A DNA stretch of 64,000 bases from NCBI GenBank assembly GCA_949316235.1, contig OX438742.1, positions 32,246,853-32,310,852 of the forward strand. The letters are read 5' to 3'. The translations under genes were made by a program, and so were the position numbers. Under the pieces are notes generated by a model, which saw only the letters and a program-made list of their open reading frames with translations, made no database searches and was not told the DNA's origin. This stretch comes from Oegoconia quadripuncta. Its lineage: Eukaryota > Arthropoda > Insecta > Lepidoptera > Autostichidae. Positions 22,530-35,988 of this stretch are shown in pieces (within the stretch, counting starts at the first letter, position 1; every line of letters starts with the position of its first letter).

Positions 22530-22742
22530 ACTAACTTCCCGCTCGCGACTTCGTCCGCGTGGAAGATTCCATCAAAATGGGTTTAACAAAAGATTTTGTC
22601 TGTATGTTATTCCAGGTCCATTCCAGGTTTACCAACCAAATTTCAACTAAATCCGTCCAGCCGTTTAGGTGTGAAGAGCTAACAAACATACATACAGTCA
22701 TACAAATTTTCGCATTTATAATATTAATTGGGATTTTAAGAT
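22530..22742 (+). repeat. Anonymous lepidopteran repeat family Z, near-complete copy
   Basis: It starts ACTAACTTCCCGCTCGCGAC with TTCGTCCGCGTGG, and contains CAAATTTCAACTAAATCCG and TCCAGCCGTTTAGGTGTGAA. It ends CGCATTTATAATATTAATTG. Related pieces are at 17612, 28970 (-) and 61131. No protein is encoded; a 61-codon frame across it is incidental. Mobilisation mechanism unknown. Confidence 0.6.
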
Positions 22743-23117
22743 AGTGCTATATTTAATTTTACCTCAATTGAAAATGCTATTCTAATATTAATATGAGTAT
22801 TTTACATTCGGTTAGTCTTAGTTTTTCTCAATCTTTACCTACTTTAGTAGTAGAACTTTATAGCTCTTTAAACTGTGCAATAAACTTTGGGGCTATTTTG
22901 TTACAACCAGTTTGCCAGGTAGTCGCCCTCTTTTCTTTTACCAGGCGGTACCGAATTACGCTAGGCAGGTGCCACCTTCTTGGCCATGGTTACGTTGTCG
23001 TGCCATCGTAGTCAATAGTTATATGATTATGTTTCGGTGGAAGTATAAGGGAACTACTGAAATAATAAGACAATTTTTTTTTCTAAAAATCGTCAGAGGT
23101 CGTTATCTCGAAACAAA

Positions 23118-23153
23118 AAGTAAACGGGCCGAGTGCGAGTCTGGCCTCGCTCT
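23118..23153 (+). repeat. End of a GGGTTCCGTA-type repeat (family V)
   Basis: AAGTAAACGGGCCGAGTGCG followed by AGTCTGGCCTCGCTC is the shared tail of a very common lepidopteran repeat. A larger member of the group lies at 57381-58396. Confidence 0.4.
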
Positions 23154-23319
23154 TTTAAGTTTTTAAAAATTAGGCCAAAAGTTATTTCTATTAACATCGC
23201 TCCTTAGAAAACATTTTAAACAAAATTTAATTCAATATTCAATAGTCGGTCAACTCATTACATATAATATCCAAACTGTATAAAATATTTTCCTTTGACT
23301 GACTGAAACAAGATTTTGA

Positions 23320-23448
23320 GCTAAGAAGCTTGGCGTCCTCAAGGTCAGGCATTATATTACGCCGAAACAGCTTTTAGTACTGTACCAAGCTCAGGTCCAC
23401 TCGTGCATGGAATACTGCTGTCACCTTTGGGATGGTTCGGTCACATCG
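23320..23448 (+). pseudogene. CR1-like reverse transcriptase fragment
   Basis: After an in-frame TGA, about 43 codons read AKKLGVLKVRHYITPKQLL then VLYQAQVHSCMEYCCHLWDG. This is the KLGVL...RYFTP.Q.L.LY.AQVR..MEYC.HLW.G segment C-terminal to the polymerase core in CR1-group LINE proteins. Both sides lose similarity within a few codons, so it is a small dead fragment. The internal frame itself is undamaged. Confidence 0.75.
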
Positions 23449-23857
23449 TCACTTTCCATATTGTAAGAGTAAGAAGACTAAGATTTTTCAAATTTCTACT
23501 CCTAAGGGAATCGAAGGGCTGTGAGAAATATTTCAAACAAAAGTCAATATCTCCAGTACCAAGGACTCGAGAAAGATTACACTTGTCATGTGTAGATCCC
23601 AAACACACATTATAGAAATAAATAAATACATGTTTAAAATTTTTTCATAATTCTTTCTAAAAATAACTAAATCTTTAAAATAAGGCTATTCGATGGCGAT
23701 AATTCTATAAAAATTATACGGAACATAATTACATTTATTCTGGAATGTCATGTAAATGCCATCGGCAATAGTTATTACGATATACACAAAAAATACGTTC
23801 ATATATTTCGATGTCAGTAAGTTAAATAGAGTAGACATAGTGTTTGCCTTATTGCAG

Positions 23858-23952
23858 GTGGGATGTGGTTGATAGATGACCAGCCTGGACTTGGTTTAAT
23901 TAGTGCTTTAACGCTGCCATTTATACCTACACAAACTGCAAGCAGCTTGTGA
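23858..23952 (+). other. Possible terminal exon
   Basis: A good acceptor TTTGCCTTATTGCAG ends at 23857. In one of the three phases the following sequence is open for 30 codons (GMWLIDDQPGLGLISALTLP...) and ends in TGA at 23950-23952. I do not recognise the peptide, and no donor-bearing partner exon can be joined to it with confidence. A chance acceptor in AT-rich DNA is quite possible. Confidence 0.2.
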
Positions 23953-24497
23953 ATTTAAATAAGACTATTTGAATTCAAAATGCACTAGATATTGTTATTG
24001 ATCGATGACTGCAAATCAATAATGTTGGTCAATGTTTGTGAATTTATTATTGTAAGGTAGATTAATTTAATATTTCATTTCTATATATATCATTGGAGTA
24101 ATATACTTAATTTATATAATTATTTTTTTATTTCAATCAGTTTGTAGAAAATCAAAGAAAACTAATTTAATGCAACAAAAATTGAGGTAAACTATTGATC
24201 GTATTACCACAAGACTTATTTTTAATTTTAACGAGATTAATAAATGCATTTAGGCATTTGTGCCAGTCATGTTGGTGACTATGCATATTTAGAAATTTTA
24301 AACTTACTTAGCATGATGTTAATGTCTTCATTTAATCATCTCTGTTTGAGATACTGCTGCACAAAACTCTAGCGTGTTAGGAGCCTGTACGTATATCGCT
24401 CAAGACTCAACGTCGACACTAGCGGAGCAAATCTGCCAACGATTTTATATACCATGCTGCACGGTACCGATCTCGACGGAATATATTTTAGGTAATT

Positions 24498-24550
24498 TAA
24501 CATTGCTTAACTTCGCTAATCGAAAACGAATAGCGAATGCGACTACGCCT
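24498..24550 (+). repeat. Repeat family X, 3'-end fragment
   Basis: CATTGCTTAACTTCGCTAAT, then CGAAAACGAATAGCGAATGC, then GACTACGCC match 13313-13357 almost base for base. Only the 3' end of the family is kept, as expected for a 5'-truncated retro-insertion. Confidence 0.7.
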
Positions 24551-24599
24551 GAGAACTTAGATTATACACTTATATATTACAACAGTTGAAATAAGTCAA

Positions 24600-27360
24600 T
24601 AAAAGTTCACGCCTGAAAAAAAACATCATGTTCAACATACTGCAGACGGTAAAATATTCTCAATAAAATGCCCATATTTAAGTAAACACTGAAGTAGTAT
24701 AAATGCATAAAATCCATAAAACACTAAGGAAAATTTCAATAACACCAACACTCCGAGACATAATACAGAGTAGTACATCAACTTACTGGCTCGTGCTGAT
24801 ATTGCGCAAGCTAAAGACCCAACTGACAAACTTGTGCCATACAATAGTGATTTCAAAAATGATTTCTGAGTCAAAGACATTAGGACGGCAATTGAGGAAT
24901 TAGGGCTATACATAATGTTGCAGATGTAAAGCAGCTTTATGTCATTGCAATCGCTTCAGAGCTGATATTTAACGACTGCTCTATAATTTATGTATACGAG
25001 ATTAAAATTATAATGTTTGTACTCAGTGTCGAAAGCTTGTGGTTTTTAAAGATTATGCTAGTTTTATATACATCACAGACAGATCCTTTTTATAGCCTAT
25101 AATAAACAAATTCTTTGCTTACCTACTCATAAACTGCTTATTCTACTGCTGCACGTAACTTAAATCACCTTACTATACGAAAATTTGCAGTAGTCGTCAC
25201 ACTCTGGGCAGGTAGGTTAGCAATAGCAGGTTTTCTGGAAGCGTGGCATCAATAACATTTCTGCCTATTCTTTTACCCTCGAGAAGACGTTTGGTCCTAT
25301 ACTCTACCTATATGGATCCAAAATAAATATATTATCAAGCATTGTCTGGCCTAGTAAGATGTAAAATTGGCTGGAGTTAATTTCTCATTTCTCTATCACT
25401 CTACTTCATTTTGAGCAATCTTTCTAGTAACGGTTATATATGTATGTATAAATCTAGGGCACGTGTATTTTATGTTTTCAGTTTCTTTGTGTAATTGTTG
25501 TTATTCAGTGTTACTAGTTGTAATGCTTACTTTTATATGATATATATTATTATAAAGATAGAAAATGATAGTTTTCAAATAGACACCAATGTTCTCCGTC
25601 ACATAAGTCGACACAGTCAAATACTCGTGTGAAAGAGAAAACAATCAGCCAATATATTTTGCTAACTCCTAATAAACTTAAAGGACTGAAAAGCAATCTT
25701 TTAAACAAGTTAAACAAAGTGAGAGACCTAGGTTTATTTGAACCAGGAAATGAAATAGACAATATAGTTATAGTAAGTGATTGTAGGTACCAGCGTTAGC
25801 GCGCGATAGCATCTATGGACAAGGAGTAATAAAGACGCCTCACAGCAGAATCTAGCCACGAGAGCTCAGAATCGCAAGAGACGATGAATACTTTACTATT
25901 TTTTATTCCAGACAATTGAAGATTTTAACCTTTCCAACCCTATAGGAACACTATTTCTTAAAGTTATGTGATAAAAGGCTATCACCATAACAACATACAG
26001 TCGCTTTGCAAACAGATAAAGTAAATTGCTAATGTAAATAATTTACTATAGGTATACTATAGAAAGGCAAAATAGTTCAGAAAGTTAGTTTTATTTATAA
26101 ATTTAAACTACAATTTCACAAAGACATTACAGCTAAGAATGGAAGGATAGTTTACATCTCTATTAGGTATACTCGTAAACCTTAAAAAATTATGATCTAC
26201 TCCACAACTTTGTTCTCGAAGTCAACGTGCAGTATTCTAAAAACCGGTTCTAAAACCGCTTCTGCTGTTCCCTGACTGCAAAAGTTCATATGTGTATACG
26301 TTTAACTAAAGTATAGCTTTAACTTGGAGCATGTGTGTTAAGATTTAAGCGATACTAGATGAATATAATGATAGATCACACAAGTTGTTAATGACTGGTG
26401 TATTTTGTGATATTGTTTAGACGCAACATAGTACAATGCATTTTATTTGTTAAATTATTTTTGTATGCAATTGTACCTAAAATTAATAGCTCTGGAGTCT
26501 TGTGCAATGTTCTAAAAATAAGTAATGATAGGTGAAGGAAATTTTTCTTTTACTGGACTTATTAATAAGCTCATGAGACTATTACAGTTAGATAAGGCGG
26601 GCAGTCAAGGATACCGCTTCGGCACCATTTAGCTTTCCGCTGTACACTTCTAATATGTACCAATGTGTCAGATAGTAGCTGTTACGTTACCCTCGAGCCA
26701 GCTATTCCTTAGGTTTCCTGACGTCTCCGAATTCTGTTTATTGGAACATAGAAAACGGATTTGGATAACTAAGCAAAAGCAATAACTTTAAAAGCTTTGC
26801 AGAAAGCTTCTATTTCTGTATAGAAGTGTGTATTAACTGTGATTTAATCTTTATGAGATACCTGCGAGTTCAATTTGTAATATGAAGGTGTATTGTAAGT
26901 AGCAAATACTGGAAGGTGTTGTATTTCTAGTATGTACAATGTACATATTGGCAAGATAAAGTAAATGTCCCACCCCATAAACCCACAACCTAGTGTTGTT
27001 TGATTAGATATAGTATAACGTTTTATATTGAAAATACACTTGATGTGTAGTAGGTTATCAACATACTATATATATAGCTATACTCTAACCTACGTACAAT
27101 ATCTTGTAACATATATACAAATGTATCTGTTTTAATAGTATTCCGTTTATTTATTACTAAAAAGACATCTAAGAGCTCAATGTTAAATTATTCTTACTTT
27201 ACTATGCACAACTGATGCAAGATACTTAATATTCAGATTTAAATTTATGGACCAGCCTACTAATACCTAGATATAGTATCTAAGCAATCTGTCTGTTCTG
27301 AGCGTTGGGGAATGGACATTTTTTAATTAGATGTGATGTGATGCGATTAGCTTCAATCTA
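24600..27360. other. AT-rich stretch, nothing recognised
   Basis: Short ORFs of 66-93 codons occur on both strands, including an overlapping antisense pair at 24632-24913. Neither strand shows motifs or splice-site support. A GC-richer block at 25790-25890 is unexplained. Confidence 0.45.
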
Positions 27361-27368
27361 TATACGAA

Positions 27369-27412
27369 AATTGTGCCTCGGGAGGGGTTTTGTCCAGCAG
27401 TGGAAATATAAC
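27369..27412 (+). repeat. RTE-like LINE tail fragment
   Basis: TTGTGCCTCGGGAGGGGTTT then TGTCCAGCAGTGGAAATAT resembles the CCTTTGTCCAGCAGTGGA end block of lepidopteran RTE-like elements. Only about 45 bp can be recognised. Confidence 0.4.
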
Positions 27413-28969
27413 ATGTATATGTAATACTTAAGAAGGTCAAATACTCTCAGTTTGTAGATGCGTTTTCTGATCTTACATGACTACTTCTTGATATTTCTAA
27501 CACGAAGTATGTTATTGTATCCGACCCTGATAAATATACAAGTGACTACTACGCATGCGCATGAATTTTAGATAAGAATTTAGTATTGCGTTATATAGAA
27601 TTTAGTTTAAGGGCTTGTAACATGTAGGTTTAAGCAGTGACAATGATATAAAAATAAATCTACCTATAAGAAAATTATATTTTAGTATTTTCATTAGAAT
27701 TTATAAACGGAAAGAAAGACACAGTTTATTTGCTACTTCGACACATTAACAAATGTTAGACAAATAAAACACTATGTGAAGTGCAGCAGCAAAAAGGAAA
27801 CGACTCAGCTTTATGCTGATCTTGTAGAAGCTGAGCGTTGGTTTACCGTCGTACCCAAACACTGGACACTTTGGAAATAGAAATAAGTACCTAAATAAAA
27901 TATACTATTTTCAGTTTATTGCACCAGAACATTACAATTAATAGAGTACACACGATAGATCATATTAAAAGTGGACACATATCTACAAGATATATCTTCC
28001 AGCCAACCTGAGCATTGAAGTAGGAAACGGTGTAAATTTGGGGTTTACCAAACAATTTGGGTGCAAATAAACATAATACTACAACGAATAATAAATAAAT
28101 CAATATTATTTTAATGAAACACTTAGCACAGGTTTCAACGAATCGAATTTATTGCTGTTGCAATTGATTTCTAAAACGTTAATTATTAATAGAAGTATAG
28201 GTACGTATTATAAATAAAATAATATACAAGTAGAAGCAGCCTTAAATTAAATTTAAATCTAAACAAAATATAAATTGAAACTCCCGTTATCAGAGGAAAC
28301 CAAACAATATACGGCACAATTGATAATAGTAAGTAGGTACTCGTATTATAGAAATTTCATTTGAGGGCAGTGAACAACGATAAGTAGGCACTTAATAAAT
28401 GTTATTAAAAGATTTATGAGTGATCTATGCCCTTATTGTTATGTGCACCGAGATAAGTATCATTTATAAAATAAGTACATTAATTTCATATACCTTATTA
28501 GTACGTACTATATAAAAAAGGTTGAATTAACTGAAATGGCATGTCTAGTGCCTAGTTTCAAGTTATAATCCACAAAATAAAAGAGGAATATTATCATTTC
28601 AAAAAAAGACTCTTTCTGTCATCATTTTGGCGCAAAATACATCGTTAGAAAGACAGAAATTCAATCTGTGCCGCGCTACTTCAACGAGACCTGTTGCTTG
28701 GAACCTCGAAAGCATATTCACATTTATTTTAAAATTAGAATATGGAAGTAAATGGTGTTCTAATTGAACTTTTTGAAATTTTATCGTAACATAATATAGG
28801 ATGTAATGTGTCTTACCAATCTGACATAAGTTAATATAACATTTCCAAGGTTATTTGCCCTAATATATTATAGTGTTTATTCAATGAATTGAATAACGTA
28901 TTTATATTCAATGTATTAATCTTGTGTCCAATTTTTTTTTGCAGGCTGTGTTACAATTGTGTTTTGTAA

Positions 28970-29147
28970 TGAAACTGCAACTCCGACTAATATTATTTAG
29001 TCACTGCGAAACAATTACACCGATTTGGCTGAAATTTGGAACACATGTAGAAAATATCAATATACTTTTCACCCAGTGAAAGTTTCCCTAGTGATGGTGA
29101 TAACTTACGAAGATTACTCGAAGAACCCGCGAGCGGGAAGCTAGGTA
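28970..29147 (-). repeat. Anonymous repeat family Z, minus-strand copy
   Basis: On the minus strand it starts CCTAGCTTCCCGCTCGCGGG. It continues with TTCCAAATTTCAGCCAAATC, then GGTGTAATTGTTTCGCAGTG, and ends near AATAATATTAGTCGGAG. The start and the AATTTCA.C.AATC block match the copy at 22530-22742. Confidence 0.55.
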
Positions 29148-29689
29148 CCAATAATAATCTTATAAAAAATCAATTTCACTCATTATCAGTCCTACCACTA
29201 TACACATGTCTACAAAAAAACACAAACAAGCGGCCCGAATGATAAATCTATTTCAATATTAGATTATCTTTCAACACCATGGTCCGGTTACAGAATCTTA
29301 CCATTTACAGACCGCATAATATTATATTTTCTGTATACCGCAAGACCGTTTGTTTCATACAACAAACTGGAAAAGCATAGTGATGCGCATTTAGAGAAGT
29401 CGAATAAAATATGTAATGTCGATAATAGAATGTTAGAAAGTAATCGTAAATATATTTCATTAATATTATAATAACGTGTAAAATAAAATTATTACTTATT
29501 ACTTTATAGTAAATTGTTAGAAAGAAACTGTATTTTGATTACTTGATACTAAGCGTTGAATACACCTGGATAGGTAGGTGTTAATAACAGAATCGATAAA
29601 TAAGTTTCCCAAATATATAGTTGACCATGGTTAGTAGGTATAACAACAACGAACCATTTTAAGGGTACAAAATAATATATTTTAGTATA

Positions 29690-29815
29690 GTCGTGAGGAC
29701 TCTACCGACAAGAGCATAGCTCTTAAATTGAAGAGAGAGAGAGTAAACTTGCCTTCGATACCGACAACGGTTACGTGTGCGAATCGCCCTGGGTAAATAT
29801 GGTTGGATGTTGAAT
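29690..29815 (+). mobile_element. Degenerate tRNA-headed SINE fragment (family A-like)
   Basis: The segment has TTGCCTTCGATACCGACAAC, a B-box-like GGTTACGTGTGCGAATCGCC and CCTGGGTAAATATGG, in the order expected for a SINE family A head and start of body. The A-box side is badly decayed, and no tail is seen. Confidence 0.35.
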
Positions 29816-30221
29816 TCGATCATTTCTATTCGAATTATAAATATATTATTATTACGGCTATTGAAAACTGAAATATTTATTTTATAGAAATTCAAAACCA
29901 ACAGTCAATTTAAATGAGCACTAAGGAATTATGTATAACTAATAAATAATAAAAAAAACAATTCAAAGTAACTTGTTTGTGACCAAGTCAAGTGTAAAAA
30001 ACATAGAGTCCATGAAACCGACAATGAATATAGCCATCGACTTTAAGATTCCGTTCAGTTCAAATGATACATTTTTTTGAGATGCGGCACATCTTAGTAA
30101 TGAACTCGACTATACGTTTCTCTTAGGCAGCGAAGGTATTAAAATCGATGGTATAGTAGATTTGATCGCCGCACGCGCCGGAGTTGTAAAACCAGTATAT
30201 GTAGATACTATGAATATATAT

Positions 30222-30412
30222 GATGGAGTGAAGGCAGTCGTTAAACCAAGTCGGTGGCTTACAGGGGCGAGTTAAACACTGACTGTCAAGTGGCCACACA
30301 AATCCACTAATCCGTACTCTAGCGTGGTGGGATAATGACCCATACCCTCTCCCAGTGAGTCCTCTCACTAAAAGAGCTGCCTGTATATCCCCCAGCAGTG
30401 GAGGCTTAAGGT
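30222..30412 (-). repeat. Repeat family X, minus-strand 5' part
   Basis: On the minus strand it reads AAGCCTCCACTGCTGGGGGA, GAGAGGACTCACTGGGAGAG, GGATTAGTGGATTTGTGTGG and TGTAAGCCACCGACTTGGTT, parallel to 13045-13205. The copy lacks the 3' half. Confidence 0.65.
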
Positions 30413-31989
30413 TGTTGGTGTATGTGTAGATACTATATTATTTTTGTTACTATACCTTGTTCAATTTTCAAATCTAAGAGACATGTGACATTGGAATTAA
30501 ACTTACAGGGACCAAGTTGTCGCAATTTAAAAGCCGTTCGCAGAGCAACATAAATTCGCATAAAGCCATGAAATGCAAAACTAATTTACTTTAAAAGCGT
30601 AAAATAAAATTGTATAGCAATTGAACTACTGCACCTAAGTTCAAATTAAAATAATTTTGAAAGTAAATTGATTTAATACGAACTACTCGTAATGTAAGTA
30701 ATCACTATAGGTACACTAATATCTAATTAAATCTAAGTAAAAAATCCAAAAATAAATACATGCCAAATGAAAAAAAAACAGACAAAAAATATATACTAAT
30801 TTCAAAGACCCATCAAATGGTCAAGTGACAGTAGAAAATATAAATATGTACCTACTGATACTTGGCGCCACGAGACGCCTTACCATTTGGAATAAGTTGT
30901 ATCTGTGTTCTGTTTTTTTATAAGTAGTTAATTAGTTATAACTGGAAATGTTGCGTATTAGTTAACCATTATTTTAGATCACCGAGGCAATTTAGACCAC
31001 TCTAAAGTATAATATTTTTCAACCGATATCTATCACATTTGAAACGACACTTAAACTGGTGTCAAAATGATCACAGATTTACCGTTACAAGTCCGCGATA
31101 CGCAGCGGGTTAATAAATCAAAAGTTAAACGCCAGTATTCGTTGTTGCTAGATGAAGTACATACTTTATGCCACTTAACTGTGTTTCTGGTTACACCGTA
31201 CCACTCAGGTTTTAGATTTAAATACAGGGAGATGATTACAATTTTAGTTATTTTCTGTAGTATTTAAAATCACTACTGCCTAATTATAACTGTTATTATA
31301 ATTATTTAATAGTAATCACCATTATATTTTGGAAACCACATACGGCAAAACAGACAAAAAAATGGTAACGTTACAAAGAGCTGTATGAAGAATTACTAAC
31401 AGATTCGATATACAATGTATGTCTTCGGCAATTTGTATAATGACTTCGTTCACAATCGACACATTCAGTTTATTGAAGCTCGCTGTTTTGTAACTATGCT
31501 CGTATTGCCGTAGGAAATCCACGTTATGATTCAAACGCCGTTTACAAAATGGCGGGGCAATTGTAGAAATTAGTTCAATTCCTTTGTGAAACACGAAGTC
31601 TGAACTTCTACAGACACAAATACAAATATTCTATGGTCACCCTAAAACAGAAGTCGTGTCAATTGTTCGTACAATATTTCAAATATCAACTATCTGTCTT
31701 CGGCATTATACAAGTCTGCGAGCGTTTGCAACCTGACTTATGCCCTTTATAAATAGAAAATAGCCGTCGATATATTGTACATAACTACGTCGCCTAAATT
31801 TTTCTTTAACTGTAGGCGTATATAGAAAGATTTTTCTTTCACTCTATTCAATACAAATAAAATAACTTGCGATTTCCCTGAGGCAAATTTCCGAGACTTA
31901 CAAGGATTTTGGGAGACCCTTTGAATACAAGTTTCATACTGTTTTCATTCTTTTTTCTGCCTTGTGTCCTGTTTTATTTCGGCACACAA

Positions 31990-32260
31990 CAATAATGGAA
32001 CCAACTCATCTTCCCGTGGGTGTCGTAAAAGGCGACTATGAGACTTTAGAGCAAAAACATCTATAGACTTCCACGTTTTACCGGCGATCAGCTCACCGCC
32101 TATCACATGTGCATTTCTGTATGTTTCAAAAGGTGAACCGTGGATGTTGTTTCAAGCATTGAACTTTTAATGGTTGGAACACCCAAACGGTTATAAACTC
32201 TTGGGATATCTCAAACCTCCCCATTTGGGATAAAGGTCGTGACTTTATGTGTGGATGTAT
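31990..32260 (+). repeat. Repeat family Y, uninterrupted copy
   Basis: It starts AATAATGGAACCAACTCATC and CCCGTGGGTGTCGTAAAAGG. It continues through GGCGATCAGCTCACCGCC, TGTATGTTTCAAAAGGTGAA and CTTGGGATATCTC, and ends GGTCGTGACTTTATGTGTGG. Because it is whole, it serves as the empty-site reference for the fold-back insertion at 14063-14887. The family is unclassified but widespread in Lepidoptera as I recall. Confidence 0.65.
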
Positions 32261-33970
32261 AGTTATAGACTTTTCCACGCTGACTCATTGTAATAGATCA
32301 CCCTATATATTATAGTCCATGGAAGCATGGCCACAAAGAATACTTCATTAAAAAAAATTAGACTGATAATATATTTATTCATACTAAAAGTAATATAAAT
32401 GTGAAAATAGATGCGTCTGTCCGGCTTTCATGCAATGATATGCTGGACCGATCACACTGAAACTGAAAAAAATATATAGGCTACTTTTAACCCGCTTGTA
32501 AAATTATAAAAAATCTGCCATAAAATAAATACACACAAGCGAAGCGAAGTGAAAAATTAAATTGAACGTGAACCACTTCATTCACACAATAATGTAACTA
32601 ATTTTTACAACCACTGACTGGCTATTGTATATACCAGAAAAATATTAGCCCGATGATAGATATTGTGCGTACGCTTCATTTCGACGTCAAGAGACATTAT
32701 TGTGTCCTGCTTGTATATTTTGAATTTAAGATTTGCGTTCTGGTTGCGTGGTGGTAAAAGTTGTAGTATTTATTAGTTGATCTCAAAATATAAGACAGAA
32801 AGAGGGGTAATTAATTTAAAAAAAAATAAAAAATATGTTGACGATTGAGCCTTTAATCCCAGTATATTCGCAACGACGACGTGACCTCACTGGGTGCCTA
32901 TTGAAATCTTTTGAGCGAGCACTTGGGTTACAAATTGGCATCGACCAACCTCTTCGAAAGCTCCTTGTAAGAGAGTGACAGATACACGACATGTAATACT
33001 CGTACATATCGAAATATGCTTTGCACTGCGTTAACCATTTTAAATTGCAGTTTTAACAAATCGTCTGCATGGATATATTTGTTAGTTTTACATCTGTAGT
33101 ACTTTCGTCTTTCGTTACAAGAAATGTGTTAGGTATGTTGTTTAGTTAAATTACATGACGGTATTAACAACAAGTCATATCTCTTTGTGTAAAGCCACCA
33201 CTGGCTTGGTTTACGACCACAGTTTAAGTGAGTTAAGCAGACCTTACTTTGTGTAAAGTAATTCCTGGCGATTTAGTTATGCTCCTTGTCTCTAAGTTTA
33301 GACTTATGATTTATTTCACGATGTTTCTATGTGAAGCCATTTTGGAAAATACAATCCTAACGTAAAGTCTAGTCTAGTCTTAGTAAAATTGTCGTTTCAT
33401 GGTGAACAATTCTGTATTGTAGGTGCAGTGTAACAAGCTATAGCTGTATATCCTGCAGTGGTCGCGCGGAAGACAACATATAGTTATCATAAGGCTTTTG
33501 TTATGATTTTTCGTTGTCAGCGCTAACCAGCCTAAATTATAAATCCTATCAGGGTGTTACATTGGTGCAATGGTGCTCTGGTGTGGAGTGGTTAAGCCAG
33601 AAAGAGTTCATATTTAGGTATTGATGGATGTCATCTGCGCGACTGATTAAGTGAACCGGTTTGGGTTTTTAAATATTGTTGACATTATAAATTATACAGA
33701 TTAATTTCATACTGACATTACGCAAATTATATTATTGCATTACTTTCATTCATGTGATACACAACTTTATTTTAGTAATTTAAGAGTTCCCGTTGAAACT
33801 TGGCTTTTGCCAATAGGTAGATTCATGTTAAGAAAGCCAAATGATTAAAAAATAAATTTATATTTGATGAAATTTTAAACTATAGCACATATTTAACTAT
33901 AGTAGTTATAATGTATAGTGGCAGGCAGGCCATGCACCAACGAGTTTTTAAATTAAATTTATTTACTTTT

Positions 33971-34161
33971 GTGCATTTATCCGACTGCTCCTAAGCAATG
34001 AAGGAAATCTCCATAGTGAGGAAACCTGCATGCCTGAGAAATAAACATTCTAAGGCATGTGAAGTCTCCAACCCGCATTGGGCCAGCGTGGCCCATACCC
34101 TCATATACGAGGGAAGGCTCTATATCCCTGCACTGGGATGTTTACGGGCTGATGATGATGA
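33971..34161 (+). mobile_element. RTE-like LINE 3' end (second copy)
   Basis: GTGAGGAAACCTGCATGCCT, AAGGCATGTGAAGTCTCCAA, CCCGCATTGGGCCAGCGTGG and the end GGGCTGATGATGATGA mirror 15054-15260. It lacks several bases inside the GGCCAGCGTGGTGGACTA block that the other copy keeps. The tail of ATG repeats is characteristic. Confidence 0.65.
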
Positions 34162-34317
34162 CTGTTCAGAGCACATCAAAATTTCGAAAACATGTTTATC
34201 TATTTTACAATTCTTATTAAAGGGTTCGTAAAACAAACTAAATATAAACGATAAAAAATTCATAACGATTTTTGAAATTTCTGATAAATTCTGCGTCCAT
34301 GTTTCAATGTAAACAAC

Positions 34318-34600
34318 ATAGGGTTTACGAATCGGAGGTCTCGGGTTCGATCCCCAGCGATCTATACATGTTTAGTACTCGGTATGGTTGAAGGAGAGCA
34401 TTTTGAAAGTCCGTCAGGCTAATCACCACCATCTTATCTATGTCGTCACCAAACAGCAATGTTTATAGCATTATAGTGTTCCCATTATCAGAGATAAGAT
34501 AGCCAGTCCCCCAAATAAGATGGACTTTCCGGGTCAGTAGGTCCGCTTCCAATTTAGGTCTCATCATTTAACATCAGGTGTGATTGAGGCCAAGTGCTAA
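34318..34600 (+). mobile_element. SINE family B, copy 2 (5'-truncated)
   Basis: The copy starts inside the tRNA-like head, keeping the B-box region GGTCTCGGGTTCGATCCCC. It then has CACCACCATCTTATCTATG, CAAACAGCAATG, ATCAGAGATAAGATAGCCAG and TTTCCGGGTCAGTAGGTCCG, and ends AGGTGTGATTGAGGCCAAGT. The A-box is missing, so the copy should not be transcribed by its own Pol III promoter. Confidence 0.7.
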
Positions 34601-34815
34601 ATTGTGCATTAATAAAATCCAGTATCTTAATGGTAAACATGAAGGAGCTGGACAGCTGGTAGTTGCATACCAGCGAGGTGGTGACAGTCAGACCAAGAAC
34701 GTACTCGTACCTATATCTAATAGCAACTACAACTTACCTCAAGCGACGAGTCGCGTGTACGCCGCGGATTACAGAGACTGACGACACGGTCCCATTAAAG
34801 GTGTAATTAATAGGG

Positions 34816-35045
34816 ATGATCACGATCCTCCGCACTGATGGACCGGATGATGATGTATGATGTGATGTCTATACGACTACTTACCCGACTTTTGTTCCTA
34901 TAAACTCATGTTATAGTAGGCGACATAGCGGTCGTGAGAATGACGGTATGCCTTAGATCAGTATGTGCAGAACTCCTAAAAAATCTACCATCGCCAACCA
35001 GCCTAACCAGAGTGGCGTTTTTATTGGCTGCTGATGATGAGGATT
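34816..35045 (+). repeat. LINE-tail-like remnants ending in GATGATGA
   Basis: Two stretches, GATCCTCCGCACTGATGGAC with CGGATGATGATGT (34823-34856) and ATCGCCAACCAGCCTAACCA with GGCTGCTGATGATGAGG (34989-35042), each look like the terminal part of a lepidopteran LINE with an ATG-repeat tail. They may be two nested or tandem truncated insertions. The family is not certain. Confidence 0.4.
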
Positions 35046-35988
35046 GTATAATACGTAATTGGTAATACTTGGAGTTAAACACAATTCATGATGATCTCTT
35101 CTCTACTTACGCAGTTACTAAAATTGCGACTAACCATTGCCCTATACCAAGGTGATCTGTGAATATAAATATATAATATTCCATTACGTATCCCTATTCC
35201 AGTTCAGCTCATTTTATCTAATAATGAGTCACTTAGGACGAACTACAAACATAGATAAAACTCCAAAAGGTTATAATGTCTGTGAAACATATGCGGCTTA
35301 AAACATTTAACGTGTGACCACGTGCTATAATGTGTTATGGCCATAATCGATTGATGGAAGCTTTTTAACGAATGGGGAATGATTTACAAAACGCTTTAGT
35401 GGTTGCTTATGGTGCCGTAATGTCTAAAATAATGGTTTCGTAATAACAGTAAATTATTATTTTAATTTATAATTGCAACAAGAACTTGATGAAGTTTTGT
35501 GTGAATATGTTATTAATAATTATATGAACAATTATTTTTGTAACTGATAACACGTATTTGACAAAATGTGTGATAAAGACTTCGTCTAGGTATTATAATT
35601 TTGTATCAATTATGTCATACATTCGAGAGTAATCCCTCGAGCTTAACTCATTAATACAATTTTAATAAATATTTATATAACTGACAGGGAAAAAATAAAA
35701 TCGAATAATACGACACGACATCGACGATGGGTACCTATATGAATGTCATACCGTCGTCGATAATTTGAATGTCACAACATTTGTAAAGTCGTGACTATTT
35801 GCAAATGCCTCGTCCATTACTTCTGCATAATAAGTGCATGAATAGATAACAGTACCACAACAAAGCAATAGATGTTTTTAAGTAATTAATGCATAAGTTA
35901 CAAAACAACATAAAACGTGACTGCTGAAAGAACGTCAGCAATAAATTGTAATTTGTATCTGATTGAGGAACACAAAAAGAAGTAAGAA

